64,000 bases of DNA from Rhizobium phaseoli (GTDB taxonomy: Bacteria > Pseudomonadota > Alphaproteobacteria > Rhizobiales > Rhizobiaceae): NCBI RefSeq assembly GCF_010668805.1, contig NZ_WUFT01000011.1, positions 175,395 to 239,394 of the forward strand. Direction: 5' to 3'. A program made the position numbers and the translations under genes. The notes under the pieces are model-generated. The model was not told the origin of the DNA, did no database searches, and saw only the letters and a list, made by a program, of their open reading frames with translations. Position 1 is the first letter of the stretch. The number at the start of each line of letters is the position of its first letter. Shown one piece after another: positions 17,516 through 26,214 of this stretch.

Positions 17516-18724
17516 TCACCCTCTCGCCCGCAAGGCTGCACTCAGCGGCAGCCGCGCAGCCGCCAGCGCCGGCAAGGCACCGCCGAGGATGCCGACCCCC
17601 AGCCCCAACAAACCCGCCGTCAAGATCACGTCGAGTGTCACATCGAGCTGGAAGGCTATTTTGGTGTTGTTGGCGCCCATCGTGCTCGCCTGCCAGCCGT
17701 TAAAGGCAAGGCGGGAGGCGAGGATGCCGATGGTGGCGCCAGCCACGGAGAGCAGCACCGCCTCGAACCAGGTAGCGGCGAAGGCAGGCAGGCGGGAAAA
17801 GCCGAGCAGGCGCAGCGTGGCGATCTCGACGCCCCGGTCGGAGACTGAGCTCATCATCGTGTTCAAGGCACCCGCCGCAGCCCCGATCGCCATCAGCAGC
17901 GCGATTGGCCAGCCGAACAAGCGGATCAGGCTCTCGGTGCGTTCGGCCTGCGCGGCATAGAGATCGGCCTCCGAGATGGCGGCGAGCGGCGTGCCCGGCA
18001 TATCAGACAGGCGCTGGCGCAGCGCCGCCAACGCTATTGCGGGGTCGACGCCGGCAAGCTTCACGCGCAGGCTCTGCACCTGTCCCTGCCGGTCGAAGGC
18101 CGATTGAACCGCGTCCAGATCCGCCCAGATCTCGGATTCGAAGGCGCTGCCGCCGGCAGTGAAATGGCCGGCGACGGTCCAATCGACCGCGCCGAACCGT
18201 ACCGTCTGGCCGACGCCAAAGCCGGGGAAAGCCTCTGCGATGCGGGCGCCGACGACGATCTCGCGCCCGCCCGTTGCAAACAGACGCCCCTGTGAAAGCC
18301 GGGCGCGGCCGCGCAGCTCGAGCCCTGTGGGGTCCATGCCCCGCAGCGACAGCGTCTGCTCGGCACCGTCGCGTCCCTTTACATCGATCGGCACGATGGT
18401 CTCGCGCGACAGCGCCAGCCCGCCGGCCTCGTCGCGCGCAATCCCTGTGTCGCCGCTCATGGCGGTCAGGCTGCGGATCGCATCGGCCGGCACGTCGGAA
18501 CCGGTTTCCTGATTGGTGCCGCCGCCGAGGATGACCGCGATATCGGACGAGCCGGCGCCGGCCAGAGCCACCTCGAAACCGCGCGCCATCGCCAGAAACC
18601 CTGCCAGCACCGCCACCACAAGGGCGACAGACAACACCATCGACAGCGAAATCGCGAGCCGCCGCGGCAGGCTGCCGAGGTTGACTCTGATCATGAGAAA
18701 GGTCTGCTTGAGCGCTGATGACAT
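17516..18724 (-). CDS. ABC transporter permease, FtsX/MacB type (second permease)
   Basis: A 402-residue membrane protein with the FtsX-family layout: one N-terminal helix (about residues 20-45, SMVLSVALVVAVLAGFLAMA), a large periplasmic MacB-PCD-like domain, then three C-terminal helices (including WPIALLMAIGAAAGALNTM and the final LLGLGVGILGGALPALAAARL). The signature LRLLGFSR precedes the last helices. It starts 4 bp after the stop of the first permease and is the last gene of the ATPase-permease-permease set, so it should form a heterodimer with it. Such systems export or extract lipids/hydrophobic molecules with a periplasmic adaptor; the substrate is unknown. Confidence 0.85.
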   Translation of the reverse strand: MSSALKQTFLMIRVNLGSLPRRLAISLSMVLSVALVVAVLAGFLAMARGFEVALAGAGSSDIAVILGGGTNQETGSDVPADAIRSLTAMSGDTGIARDEAGGLALSRETIVPIDVKGRDGAEQTLSLRGMDPTGLELRGRARLSQGRLFATGGREIVVGARIAEAFPGFGVGQTVRFGAVDWTVAGHFTAGGSAFESEIWADLDAVQSAFDRQGQVQSLRVKLAGVDPAIALAALRQRLSDMPGTPLAAISEADLYAAQAERTESLIRLFGWPIALLMAIGAAAGALNTMMSSVSDRGVEIATLRLLGFSRLPAFAATWFEAVLLSVAGATIGILASRLAFNGWQASTMGANNTKIAFQLDVTLDVILTAGLLGLGVGILGGALPALAAARLPLSAALRARG

Positions 18725-18728
18725 TGGA

Positions 18729-19868
18729 TTATCTCGCTCTGAAGGCGTTGCCGATCGGCAGACGCATGGCGTTAGCGGCCGGCAGCAGCCCGGTCAGCAG
18801 GCCAAGCCCGCCAACGATCGCCGCGGATTTCAGCAGCACCTCGCCGCTAAAGACGAGCCCGAATTCCGGTCCGATCGAGAGAGTCACGAGCTTGGCGACG
18901 AGGAGCCCACCCGCCCCGCCGATGGCGAAGATGAACAGCGTCTCGCCGAGAATGAGAGCCACGATCCGCCCGCGGGAAAAGCCGAGCGCCTTCATCACGC
19001 CGATCTCGAAGCGGCGCTCCCGGATGGCAAACAACATGGTGTTGACCGATATCATCAGGATGGTCACAAAAGCGGCGCCGACGACCAGGCTGACGATCAG
19101 CCCGACATCGGCGAACTGCCGGAGAAATGCTTCGAGGAACTGTTTTTCCGATTGTGTCCGGGTCTGCGCCGCCGAATTGGCAAAGAGCGCGTCGATGCGC
19201 GCCGCCAGCACGCCTGAGGCGATACCGTCGCGCGGGCGCACCACGAAGGCGTCGACCGTATCCCTGTCCCGCGCGCGGGCGGCATTGACCATGTCGTAGC
19301 GGGCAAGCATGAAATAGGTGTCGGTGCCGGCATCGGCGCCCTCGAATATGCCTGCGATGGTGAAGCTCCAGTTCCGGCTGCCGTCGGCCTTCGTGATCTG
19401 GCTGGTGACGCCGATGCGCTGGCCGACCGACCAGCCCTGCGCCTCAGCCAACGCCCTGCCGACGAGCACCCGGTCGCGACCCTCTTCCAGCGCCGCGATC
19501 AGCTCGGGCGTCAGCCCGAGTTCGGCACCATTGGCGGCGGCAATCGCCTTTGGATCGACCGCGCTGACGGCCACGACATTCTTCTCGACCTCGACGAAAC
19601 CTCGCATGCGTGCCGTATAGGCGACGGCCGCGACATCTTCCTCCGCCGCGATCCGGTTGAGATAAGCAAAGGGCAGCGGCAGCCCTCGCCCCGATTTGTT
19701 GAACACGCCGAGCAGGTTGTCGCTGGCGCCGGCCGCCCCCTGGCTGCCGCTGACGAAACTCGCCGTTAATCCGTAGATCAGGAAGGCGATGCCGACCGAA
19801 AACATCACCAAAATGGCGCGCAACCGCTTGCGCCAGGCATTGCGCCGCATCAGCTGGAAAAAGGTCAT
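18729..19868 (-). CDS. ABC transporter permease, FtsX/MacB type (first permease)
   Basis: A 379-residue inner-membrane protein. It has an N-terminal helix (ILVMFSVGIAFLIYGLTASF), a periplasmic domain of about 200 residues, and three C-terminal helices including VGLIVSLVVGAAFVTILM and FIFAIGGAGGLLVAKLV. The MKALGFSRGRI coupling segment matches the family's 'alpha-helical hairpin' that contacts the ATPase. The start ATG overlaps the stop of the upstream ATPase gene by four bases, showing translational coupling. It works with the neighbouring second permease and the HlyD-type adaptor. Confidence 0.85.
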   Translation of the reverse strand: MTFFQLMRRNAWRKRLRAILVMFSVGIAFLIYGLTASFVSGSQGAAGASDNLLGVFNKSGRGLPLPFAYLNRIAAEEDVAAVAYTARMRGFVEVEKNVVAVSAVDPKAIAAANGAELGLTPELIAALEEGRDRVLVGRALAEAQGWSVGQRIGVTSQITKADGSRNWSFTIAGIFEGADAGTDTYFMLARYDMVNAARARDRDTVDAFVVRPRDGIASGVLAARIDALFANSAAQTRTQSEKQFLEAFLRQFADVGLIVSLVVGAAFVTILMISVNTMLFAIRERRFEIGVMKALGFSRGRIVALILGETLFIFAIGGAGGLLVAKLVTLSIGPEFGLVFSGEVLLKSAAIVGGLGLLTGLLPAANAMRLPIGNAFRAR

Positions 19869-20563
19869 CGGCTTTCCCCCTCGACGAATTCGCCCTTGTT
19901 GAGATGCAGCGTGCGCCGGGCAAAGGCGGCGGCCTCGGGATCGTGCGTGACCATGATGATGGTCTTCTGAAGCTCGCGATTGAGGAAACCCAGCATCTCG
20001 AGGATATCGTTGGCCGATTTCCGGTCAAGATCGCCGGTCGGCTCGTCACAGAGAATGAGGTCGGGATCCGCGACGATAGCACGGGCAATGCCGACGCGCT
20101 GCTGCTGCCCGCCCGACATGCTCGACGGAAACTGTCGCTGCCGCCCGGAAAGCCCGACAAGATCCATCACCGTATCGACGCGCGCCTGCCGCTCCTTACG
20201 CCCCAGCGGCTTCAAGAGCAGCGGCAGCTCGATATTCTCCGCCGCATTGAGCATCGGCAGCAGATTGTAGAACTGGAAGACGATGCCCATGCCGTGCGCC
20301 CGCCAGGCAGCTCTCGCCCCCTCGCCCATCTGCTCAAGATGGCTGCGTCCGATCCGGATCTCACCGGCGTCCGCACTGTCGATGCCGCCAAGCATATTCA
20401 GCAGCGTCGATTTCCCCGAACCCGACGGCCCCATCACCGCGACGAAATCGCCGCGCGGAATGGCAAGGTCGAGCCCCGAGAAAATCGGTATCGTCTCCGC
20501 CCCGATCCGGAACGCCTTCCTGACGCCGGCAAGCGCGATATAGGGGTCTTGAATGTCGCTCAT
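19865..20563 (-). CDS. ABC transporter ATP-binding protein, LolD/MacB type
   Basis: A 232-residue nucleotide-binding subunit. The ATG at 20563 has GGAG eight bases upstream; the longer in-frame extension is not protein-like. It has Walker A GPSGSGKST, the Q-loop in IVFQFYNLL, signature SGGQQQRVGIARA, Walker B LILCDEPTGDLD and the H-loop in MVTHDPEAA, so it should be catalytically complete. The 'D-L-D-R-K-S' after Walker B and the short length are typical of the LolD/MacB/FtsE branch that powers FtsX-type permeases. It follows the adaptor gene by 52 bp, with a REP-like repeat at the junction, and overlaps the next gene. Confidence 0.9.
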   Translation of the reverse strand: MSDIQDPYIALAGVRKAFRIGAETIPIFSGLDLAIPRGDFVAVMGPSGSGKSTLLNMLGGIDSADAGEIRIGRSHLEQMGEGARAAWRAHGMGIVFQFYNLLPMLNAAENIELPLLLKPLGRKERQARVDTVMDLVGLSGRQRQFPSSMSGGQQQRVGIARAIVADPDLILCDEPTGDLDRKSANDILEMLGFLNRELQKTIIMVTHDPEAAAFARRTLHLNKGEFVEGESR

Positions 20564-20607
20564 GCTCTGCTCCTTGGTGGTTCGTTGTTTTGTGGCCGGT
20601 AACCGGT

Positions 20608-20690
20608 CGCCGCCCTCATCGTGAGGCGCGCGCGCCGAGAGCCGGAGCCTCGAAGGACGAGGGCGGGTGATGAGCATCCACACCCGCCGC
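20608..20690. repeat. REP/RIME-like repeat overlapping the 3' end of the adaptor gene
   Basis: 'gccctcatcgtgaggcgc' and 'cctcgaaggacgagggcgggtgatg' form the two arms of the window's common palindrome. The repeat supplies the last codons and stop of the HlyD-type gene (its C-terminal SSFEAPALGARASR is encoded by it) and lies just upstream of the ATPase start, inside the operon. Confidence 0.65.
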
Positions 20691-21800
20691 CTCACCCACC
20701 ACAAGCCGGATGCGCGCCGCCATGGCAGGCCTCATGCCGGGCGGTGGCGACGTCAGCGACAGGCGCAGCGTCACCGTCCCCTTTTCCCGCGAAATGACCG
20801 GCGCGATCTTCGACACCTTGATCGCAAAGGGCTGGCCGGGAAAGCCGTCGAGTACCGCCTCGCCTGACAGGCCCGGCCGCATCAGCGCGATATTGGCTTC
20901 GGCCACATCGGCATCGATGACCAGGCTCGCCGTATCGGTAATGACGAGCAGGCTCTCATCCTCCCGCACGCTGTCCTCGCGCGACAGCACCGTGTCGCCG
21001 ATATGGGCATCGAGACGCGTGACGGTGCCGGCGATCGGCGCACGCACGGTCAACGCCTCCACCTGTTCTCGCGCCTTGTCGATCTCAAGCTCCGCCTTTT
21101 CGACATCCTGGCGTGCCTGCAGGGCGGCGTTCTCGGCCTTGTCGACAGCCGTTTTCGCCTCCTCCAACGCCTGCGCCGACATGGCATCGCGCCCGGCGAG
21201 CCGCTCGGTGCGTGCAAACGACGAGCGCGCCTGGACAAGTTCGATCGTCCTCGCATCAAGCGCCAGCGCCGCCACCCGCCCTGCTATCTCGGCGCCCTGA
21301 AGCGCAAATCGCGCGCCGGCATCGTCAAGTCGCACCAGCACCTGGCCCGCGACGACGCTGTCGCCTGCTGCGACCTCGACCGCGACGATCCGGCCCTCAT
21401 ATTTGGAAAAGACGGTGGCGATATCAGGGGCGACGACATAACCGGAGCCGGTGATTTCCCGCGTCGACGCGGACGCGCTCCTCTCCCCATCCTCGGTCGG
21501 AGTCCGCACGCCCTCAACAGCGGTACCGTCGCTGGCTCGCGCCTCCACCCGATCAGCAGATATCGCAAGGTCGCCGCCCGAAAACCCAGCAAGCACGGTC
21601 TGGATACGCTGCAGCGTCTCAGGTCCATTGAAAAGAACCGCCGCCAGCGATGCCGTCGCCGCAAGGAAGAACATTGCGCCAGGGGTCGTGCGCCGCCGAG
21701 CATGAGGCTTCGGCGGCTCCGTCTTGAAGGCCGCGGGCTCGATCGAAAGTGATCTGAGCTTGGCGGCAAGGTCTCGGTCATGTTCGGATGTCGTGTTCAT
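20616..21800 (-). CDS. HlyD/MacA-type periplasmic adaptor subunit
   Basis: A 394-residue membrane-fusion protein taken from ATG 21800 (MNTTSEHDRDLAAKLRSLSI); in-frame ATGs at 21812 and 21845 cannot be excluded. It has a cytoplasmic N-terminus of about 45 residues and one membrane helix (AMFFLAATASLAAVLF). A biotinyl-lipoyl-like half motif (GRIVAVEVAAGDSVVAGQVLVRLDD) precedes a long coiled-coil hairpin (about residues 160-240, ALEEAKTAVDKAENAALQARQ). The returning lipoyl strand is VRAPIAGTVTRLDAHIGDTV, followed by a beta-barrel. It bridges the FtsX-type permeases to the periplasm or outer membrane. The last 14 residues come from an inserted repeat and are probably not functional. Confidence 0.85.
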   Translation of the reverse strand: MNTTSEHDRDLAAKLRSLSIEPAAFKTEPPKPHARRRTTPGAMFFLAATASLAAVLFNGPETLQRIQTVLAGFSGGDLAISADRVEARASDGTAVEGVRTPTEDGERSASASTREITGSGYVVAPDIATVFSKYEGRIVAVEVAAGDSVVAGQVLVRLDDAGARFALQGAEIAGRVAALALDARTIELVQARSSFARTERLAGRDAMSAQALEEAKTAVDKAENAALQARQDVEKAELEIDKAREQVEALTVRAPIAGTVTRLDAHIGDTVLSREDSVREDESLLVITDTASLVIDADVAEANIALMRPGLSGEAVLDGFPGQPFAIKVSKIAPVISREKGTVTLRLSLTSPPPGMRPAMAARIRLVVGEAAGVDAHHPPSSFEAPALGARASR

Positions 21801-21889
21801 TCCTGTAAACATCGCCGACCCGGCAGAAATCGCGACCTCGAACACGATCCAGGCGGTCCGCGATCGCGATTGTGTACCTGGCAGTGGCC

Positions 21890-22075
21890 GCTCTCGTCTT
21901 TCGAGGCCCCCTCAAAATGAGGGCGGAGGGAAAGTGCACCTTGTATCGCTGGGGAACGCGGCGCCCTGCCGCCGAGAGGCTAGCCGCAGGGCACAACAAT
22001 TAGCCCTCATGGTGAGGAGGCCCGCAGGGCCGTCTCGAACCACGAGGGCGGGTGGCTGGCCACTACAGCCCATCC
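21890..22075. repeat. Two REP/RIME-like repeats between regulator and adaptor genes
   Basis: One arm set is 'tttcgaggccccctcaaaatgagggcgg' (about 21898-21925). A second is 'agccctcatggtgaggaggcccgcagggccgtctcgaaccacgagggcgg' split across about 22003-22050. They occupy most of the space between the AraC-type regulator and the HlyD-type gene. Confidence 0.55.
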
Positions 22076-22097
22076 ATTACCGAGGAAACACGGCCCT

Positions 22098-23105
22098 TCA
22101 CCCCTTCCGCTGCCGCCACGCAACCGGCGTCATGTCCGTCACTCGGCGGAATTCGCGGTTGAAATTGGACTTGGTCTGGAAGCCGACCTCGAACATCACC
22201 TCGGTCACCGGTTTCTCGGTCGCGGCAAGCAGCCTGCAGGCCTCGGCGATCCTGTAGTCGTTGACATATTGCGAGACGTTCTTGTCCATTGCCCGGTTGA
22301 TCGCCGCCGAAATCTGGCGCGCGGGAATGCCGGCCTTACGGGCCAGCCGGTCCAGATTGAGATTGGCATCGCGATAGAGTTTGCGGGTCTCCATCAGCAC
22401 ATCGACCGCAGCGATCGTCTCCTTATCCTCGCTCGTCTCCGGCCGCAGGGCTGTCTCCACCGTCTCGGCCGGCGCCCGGCTTCGGCTGGCGGCGGCGGCC
22501 GCGATACCGAGGATGGCGAGGACGGAGAGATTTCCGATACTGATCAGCGTCAGCGCGCGCTCGCTGTGTGCCGAGGTAAGGTCGAGGAAGACGAAAGTAT
22601 CGACCGCGGCCGAGAGACACAGGGCGGCGGCCGTAAAGATGATCGCCCGATAGGCCGGCACCGCCCCTTCGAAGGGCGCCAGCCGCAACGCATCGGCGCC
22701 CGGGCGCATCAGAAGCAGGATGGCCAGGGCATACCCGACGAAAACAAGCACCAGCGCGATATCGATCGCATCCCGCCAGAAGGCTGTCAGAAGCAGGATG
22801 ACGACGGCGGGCAAGGCATGCAGCGCAATCCGCACCGGCAGCGGCCGCCGGCTCGTCCTCACCAGCCTGGAAACGCCGGCATAGGCAAGCGGCGGCACCA
22901 ACGCCGCGATCACCGGCGCGACCATCCCCACCGTCTGCACCCCATACCCCCAGCGCAGGCCGGAGAGCACCGATTGCAGCGCGGCGAGCAGGATCAGCGC
23001 CAGAAACGGTCGGTTTGGCGTCGCCTCCTCGTCCCGCCTGAGAACGGTGACGAAGAGGATAAGCAGCAGAAGGGCAACGGCAAAGGGAAGCGGAATAAAC
23101 AGCAT
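22098..23105 (-). CDS. Membrane-bound AraC family transcriptional regulator
   Basis: A 335-residue protein from ATG 23105. The first 210 residues form about seven hydrophobic helices (LFIPLPFAVALLLLILFVTV, FLALILLAALQSVL and others). After a linker rich in E and T comes an AraC/XylS DNA-binding domain: the first HTH in LNLDRLARKAGIPARQISAAI and the second ending with VTEVMFEVGFQTKSNFNREF and the terminal R-V-T-D-M-T-P. The architecture suggests a membrane sensor that regulates locally. It stands directly upstream of the ABC export operon on the same strand, which it may control; that is inference. Confidence 0.8.
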   Translation of the reverse strand: MLFIPLPFAVALLLLILFVTVLRRDEEATPNRPFLALILLAALQSVLSGLRWGYGVQTVGMVAPVIAALVPPLAYAGVSRLVRTSRRPLPVRIALHALPAVVILLLTAFWRDAIDIALVLVFVGYALAILLLMRPGADALRLAPFEGAVPAYRAIIFTAAALCLSAAVDTFVFLDLTSAHSERALTLISIGNLSVLAILGIAAAAASRSRAPAETVETALRPETSEDKETIAAVDVLMETRKLYRDANLNLDRLARKAGIPARQISAAINRAMDKNVSQYVNDYRIAEACRLLAATEKPVTEVMFEVGFQTKSNFNREFRRVTDMTPVAWRQRKG

Positions 23106-23327
23106 GGCCTGGCAGGATCGGAGTGACGAAAGACGTCCATCATTGCCGAGATCATCACCCGGCGCGACCTCGATCATGTTTTAGGACGCGTTTTAGGTGG
23201 GGATTTTAGACCGCCGCCTCTCCGCTTTCATCCGGTGCTCTTCAGGAATCCAGCCACGGCCGCCGCCTTGCTCCGTTCGGCAAAGGTGACGGCTGTGATC
23301 ATCAGCGGTGTATCGTCATGCCATCCC

Positions 23328-24119
23328 TTATGAGATGGTGTTGACGAGGCCGCCTTCGGCCCGGAGTGCCGCGCCATTGGTAGCGGAGGAACGGGGGCTC
23401 GCGAGATAAGCGACCAGGCTTGCCACTTCCTCGGCCTCCACCATGCGCTGCAGGATCGAGGCGGAGCGTGAGGTCGCGAAGAATTCGGCCTCGATCTGCT
23501 TGATCGGCGCGGAAGGATCGCTCGCCTGGCTGCGCAGGAAGGCTTCGATGCCATCGGATCGGGTCGGTCCGGGCAGCACCGAATTGACGGTGACGTTGGT
23601 GCCGCGCGTCAACTGTGCCAATCCCCGTGAAATCGAAAGCTGCGCCGTCTTGGTGGTGGCGTAATGGATCATATCCTCTGGGATGGCGAGCGCGGATTCA
23701 CTCGAGATGAAGATGATCCGGCCCCAGTTCCGCTCCAACATGCCGGGCAGATAGATGCGTGACAGGCGCACGCCGCTCATCACATTGACTTCGAAAAGAT
23801 GGCTCCAGTCGGCGTCGCTGATGTCGTTGAATGCCTTGCTTTCATAGATGCCGAGATTGTTGACCAGGACATCGATGGAGGGCGCCGCCTTGGCGATCTC
23901 GGCCGCCCCCTCACCGGTACCGGCATCGGCCAAAATACCGCTGACGCCCTTGGCGCCCGATGCCGCTATATCGGCAATGGCAGCGTCGAGTTTACCCCGG
24001 TCGCGGCCGGTGATGATAACGCGTGCGCCTTCGGCTGCGAGCGCGCGGGCGATTTCCAGCCCGATGCCGGCGGTGCCGCCGGTGACGAGTGCAGTCCTGT
24101 CGGTCAGTTTCAAGTCCAT
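23328..24119 (-). CDS. SDR family NAD(P)-dependent oxidoreductase
   Basis: A 263-residue classical short-chain dehydrogenase/reductase. ATG 24119 has GGAGACC upstream. It contains the cofactor loop TGGTAGIGLEIA (residues about 12-23), NNLG, the catalytic Ser in FISSESA and the Y-x-x-x-K pair in HYATTKTAQ. The C-terminal GxxRxD-like segment GPTRSDGIEAFLR is typical of 'SDR family oxidoreductases' of unknown substrate in rhizobia. It is divergent from an adjacent LysR regulator across 101 bp, which suggests direct regulation by it. Confidence 0.85.
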   Translation of the reverse strand: MDLKLTDRTALVTGGTAGIGLEIARALAAEGARVIITGRDRGKLDAAIADIAASGAKGVSGILADAGTGEGAAEIAKAAPSIDVLVNNLGIYESKAFNDISDADWSHLFEVNVMSGVRLSRIYLPGMLERNWGRIIFISSESALAIPEDMIHYATTKTAQLSISRGLAQLTRGTNVTVNSVLPGPTRSDGIEAFLRSQASDPSAPIKQIEAEFFATSRSASILQRMVEAEEVASLVAYLASPRSSATNGAALRAEGGLVNTIS

Positions 24120-24220
24120 GATGAGGTCTCCAAATTGCGTTCCCGACCAATTTATGATCTGAGAAGACAAAGAACTATTGCCTCAAATGGACATGCACCT
24201 GTGAACGAGGTTCCTCAATA

Positions 24221-25135
24221 ATGCGCGTTCTGATGGAGCGTTCGGGCGAGATGGAAGTCTTTGCCCGTGTGGTCCAGGAGGGCGGCTTTTCGGCCGCAGC
24301 CCGCAGCCTCGAAATCACGCCGTCCGCTGTCAGCAAACTGATTGCACGGCTGGAAGCGCGGCTTGGAACGCGTCTGTTGCTGCGCACCACGCGCGCTCTG
24401 ACGCTGACGGAGGAAGGCGAAGCCTATCATCGCGCAGCACTCAGAATCCTGCAGGATCTGAACGACGCCGATCAGGAAGCAGCGGGCGGCGCTGTTCGGG
24501 GCCGGCTGCGCGTCAGCGTCACAGTGCCCCTCGGAACAATGTTCGTCGCCCCCGCCATGCCTGATTTCGTCGCCCGCAACCCCGATCTCACCGTCGAGCT
24601 CAGCCTCACCGACGGCATCGTCGATCTGGTCGCCGAGAAGACCGACGTCGCCATTCGCATGGGAAACCTTCCCGATAGCGGCCTGATCGCCCGCAAGCTC
24701 GGCCAGTCCCGGCGCGTCGTCTGCGCCTCGCCATCCTACCTTGCGCTGAAGACGCGGCCGCAGATCCCGGCCGATCTCGAACACCACGATTGCCTGACCT
24801 TCAGCTTCCGCCGCGCCCGGCCGGCATGGCCTTTCCGCTGCGACGGCAAGGATAGCGAACAGCCGGTGTCCGGAAGCCTTGTGGTCAACAATGGCGAGAC
24901 GATGAAGCAGATGGCGCTTGCCGGCGCTGGTATCGCCCGTCTCGGCCGGTTCCACGTTGCGGCCGAAATTGCCGAGGGAAGGCTTGTCGCCTTGCTGGAG
25001 GATTGCAACCCGGGCGACTTGGAATTGATTCACGCCGTCCACGTTGCCGGCGGCCCCATCCCCCATCGCGTTCGCGCCTTCATCGACCACATGGTCGAGA
25101 CGCTGAGGGCCTCGCCGCTGCTGCATGCGGATTGA
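24221..25135 (+). CDS. LysR family transcriptional regulator
   Basis: A 304-residue LTTR of the CrgA/DhcR-like branch. The N-terminal winged HTH reads EVFARVVQEGGFSAAARSLEITPSAVSKLIARLE in pieces typical of the family; the effector domain follows from residue about 90. The start at 24221 follows GAGG at good spacing; an ATG four codons in is an alternative. LysR regulators usually control the divergent neighbour, here the SDR gene, from the shared 101-bp region, which is AT-rich (gatctgagaagacaaagaa). Confidence 0.9.
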   Translation: MRVLMERSGEMEVFARVVQEGGFSAAARSLEITPSAVSKLIARLEARLGTRLLLRTTRALTLTEEGEAYHRAALRILQDLNDADQEAAGGAVRGRLRVSVTVPLGTMFVAPAMPDFVARNPDLTVELSLTDGIVDLVAEKTDVAIRMGNLPDSGLIARKLGQSRRVVCASPSYLALKTRPQIPADLEHHDCLTFSFRRARPAWPFRCDGKDSEQPVSGSLVVNNGETMKQMALAGAGIARLGRFHVAAEIAEGRLVALLEDCNPGDLELIHAVHVAGGPIPHRVRAFIDHMVETLRASPLLHAD

Positions 25136-25225
25136 TTGCTCGATGAGCGACAGTGTGACGCCGGGATGGAGCCGTTCGATCGCCCGAGCATCGCCTCTCC
25201 ACGCGTGCGCCGACGAACCCCAGGA

Positions 25226-25807
25226 TCAAAGGCGATCCAGGAACGCGAGCACGCGGGTGGTGAGGAGCCCAGTCGCGTCCGCGTCATAGGACGGCAGCGA
25301 ACTGTCGGCGAAATAGTGCTGATCGCCGGAATAGAGGAAAAGCTCTGCGTCCTCGACCTTCGCCACGATCTCGCGGGCGGCGTCGATATCACCCTCGCCG
25401 ACAAAGATCGGATCGTTGTCCATACCATGGATCTGGACCGCGACGCCGTCCGGCCAGGGTCCAAAAGCCCATTCGCCGCTGATCGGCAGGCAGGAGTAGA
25501 AAAACAAGGCCCCGCGGGCACCACGCCGTGTTTGTGCCAGCTTCTGCGCCGGCAGCACCCCGAAGGAGAACCCGGCATAGACCAGTTCCGGAGGCAGTTG
25601 GTCGGCGACCCGGACGCCGCGCTCCCTGATCGCGTCGAACCCGATCGCGCCAATATGAGCAAGCCCCTCCTCGATGCTATGGAATATACGCCCATCGAAC
25701 AGATCAGGCGTGTGCACGATGTGGCCGGCCGCCCTGATCTCGTCGGCGAAGGCACGCACTCCAGGGGTCAGCCCCTGAGCGTGGTGAAACAGCAAGATCT
25801 CGGCCAT
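25226..25807 (-). CDS. Dienelactone hydrolase family protein
   Basis: A 193-residue alpha/beta hydrolase. ATG 25807 is used (CGGAAGC upstream); the longer form adds only a basic non-conserved tail. The nucleophile elbow is GFSFG with Ser81, replacing the Cys of true dienelactone hydrolases. Asp in GMDNDPIF and His in SGDQHYFAD complete a triad. Small DLH-like proteins of this kind lack a known substrate. It begins 28 bp after the last cytochrome oxidase gene on the same strand and probably shares that transcript. Confidence 0.8.
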   Translation of the reverse strand: MAEILLFHHAQGLTPGVRAFADEIRAAGHIVHTPDLFDGRIFHSIEEGLAHIGAIGFDAIRERGVRVADQLPPELVYAGFSFGVLPAQKLAQTRRGARGALFFYSCLPISGEWAFGPWPDGVAVQIHGMDNDPIFVGEGDIDAAREIVAKVEDAELFLYSGDQHYFADSSLPSYDADATGLLTTRVLAFLDRL

Positions 25808-25835
25808 ATTTGCTTCCGGTTGAGATGCTCTACGT

Positions 25836-26207
25836 CTAGGGCGCGGCACCAAAGAAGGCGAGCCGGGTGAAGATCGTATAGTCCGCTTCCGATACCATCA
25901 GCGCGACGAAAACCAGCACAAGCACCGGCGGCAGCAGGATGGCGTAGACCAGCGCCAGCCGTTCCCAGGCCATGTGCATGAAGATGGCGACGATCAGCCC
26001 GGCCTTCAGCATCATGAACACAATGATCAGCGTCCACCTGAGATAGCTCTGGATGCCGAGATAATCGACCATGTAGGAACAGGCGCTGAGCACGAAAAGC
26101 AGGCCCCAGACGAAGAAATAGAGCCGGATCGGATGCTGCTGCCCGTGATCTTGTGCGTGCAGTGCTTGTGCATGCGGGCTTTGCCCGTGCGCCGTTGTCT
26201 CGTTCAT
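25836..26207 (-). CDS. Cytochrome c oxidase subunit IV family protein
   Basis: A 123-residue membrane protein. A His-rich, hydrophilic N-terminus (about 25 residues) precedes three helices: RLYFFVWGLLFVLSACSYMV, LRWTLIIVFMMLKAGLIVAIFMHM and YAILLPPVLVLVFVALMVSE. The KAGLIVAIFMHMAWE segment is the hallmark of the small prokaryotic subunit IV (COX4_pro). It starts 7 bp after the upstream subunit III gene and likely stabilises the oxidase complex rather than binding cofactors. Confidence 0.85.
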   Translation of the reverse strand: MNETTAHGQSPHAQALHAQDHGQQHPIRLYFFVWGLLFVLSACSYMVDYLGIQSYLRWTLIIVFMMLKAGLIVAIFMHMAWERLALVYAILLPPVLVLVFVALMVSEADYTIFTRLAFFGAAP

Positions 26208-26214
26208 GACGACC

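Noticed and set aside
23228..23554. A 108-codon frame overlapping the SDR 3' end
   Set aside because: Frame-shifted shadow of the SDR gene, rich in S, R and P.
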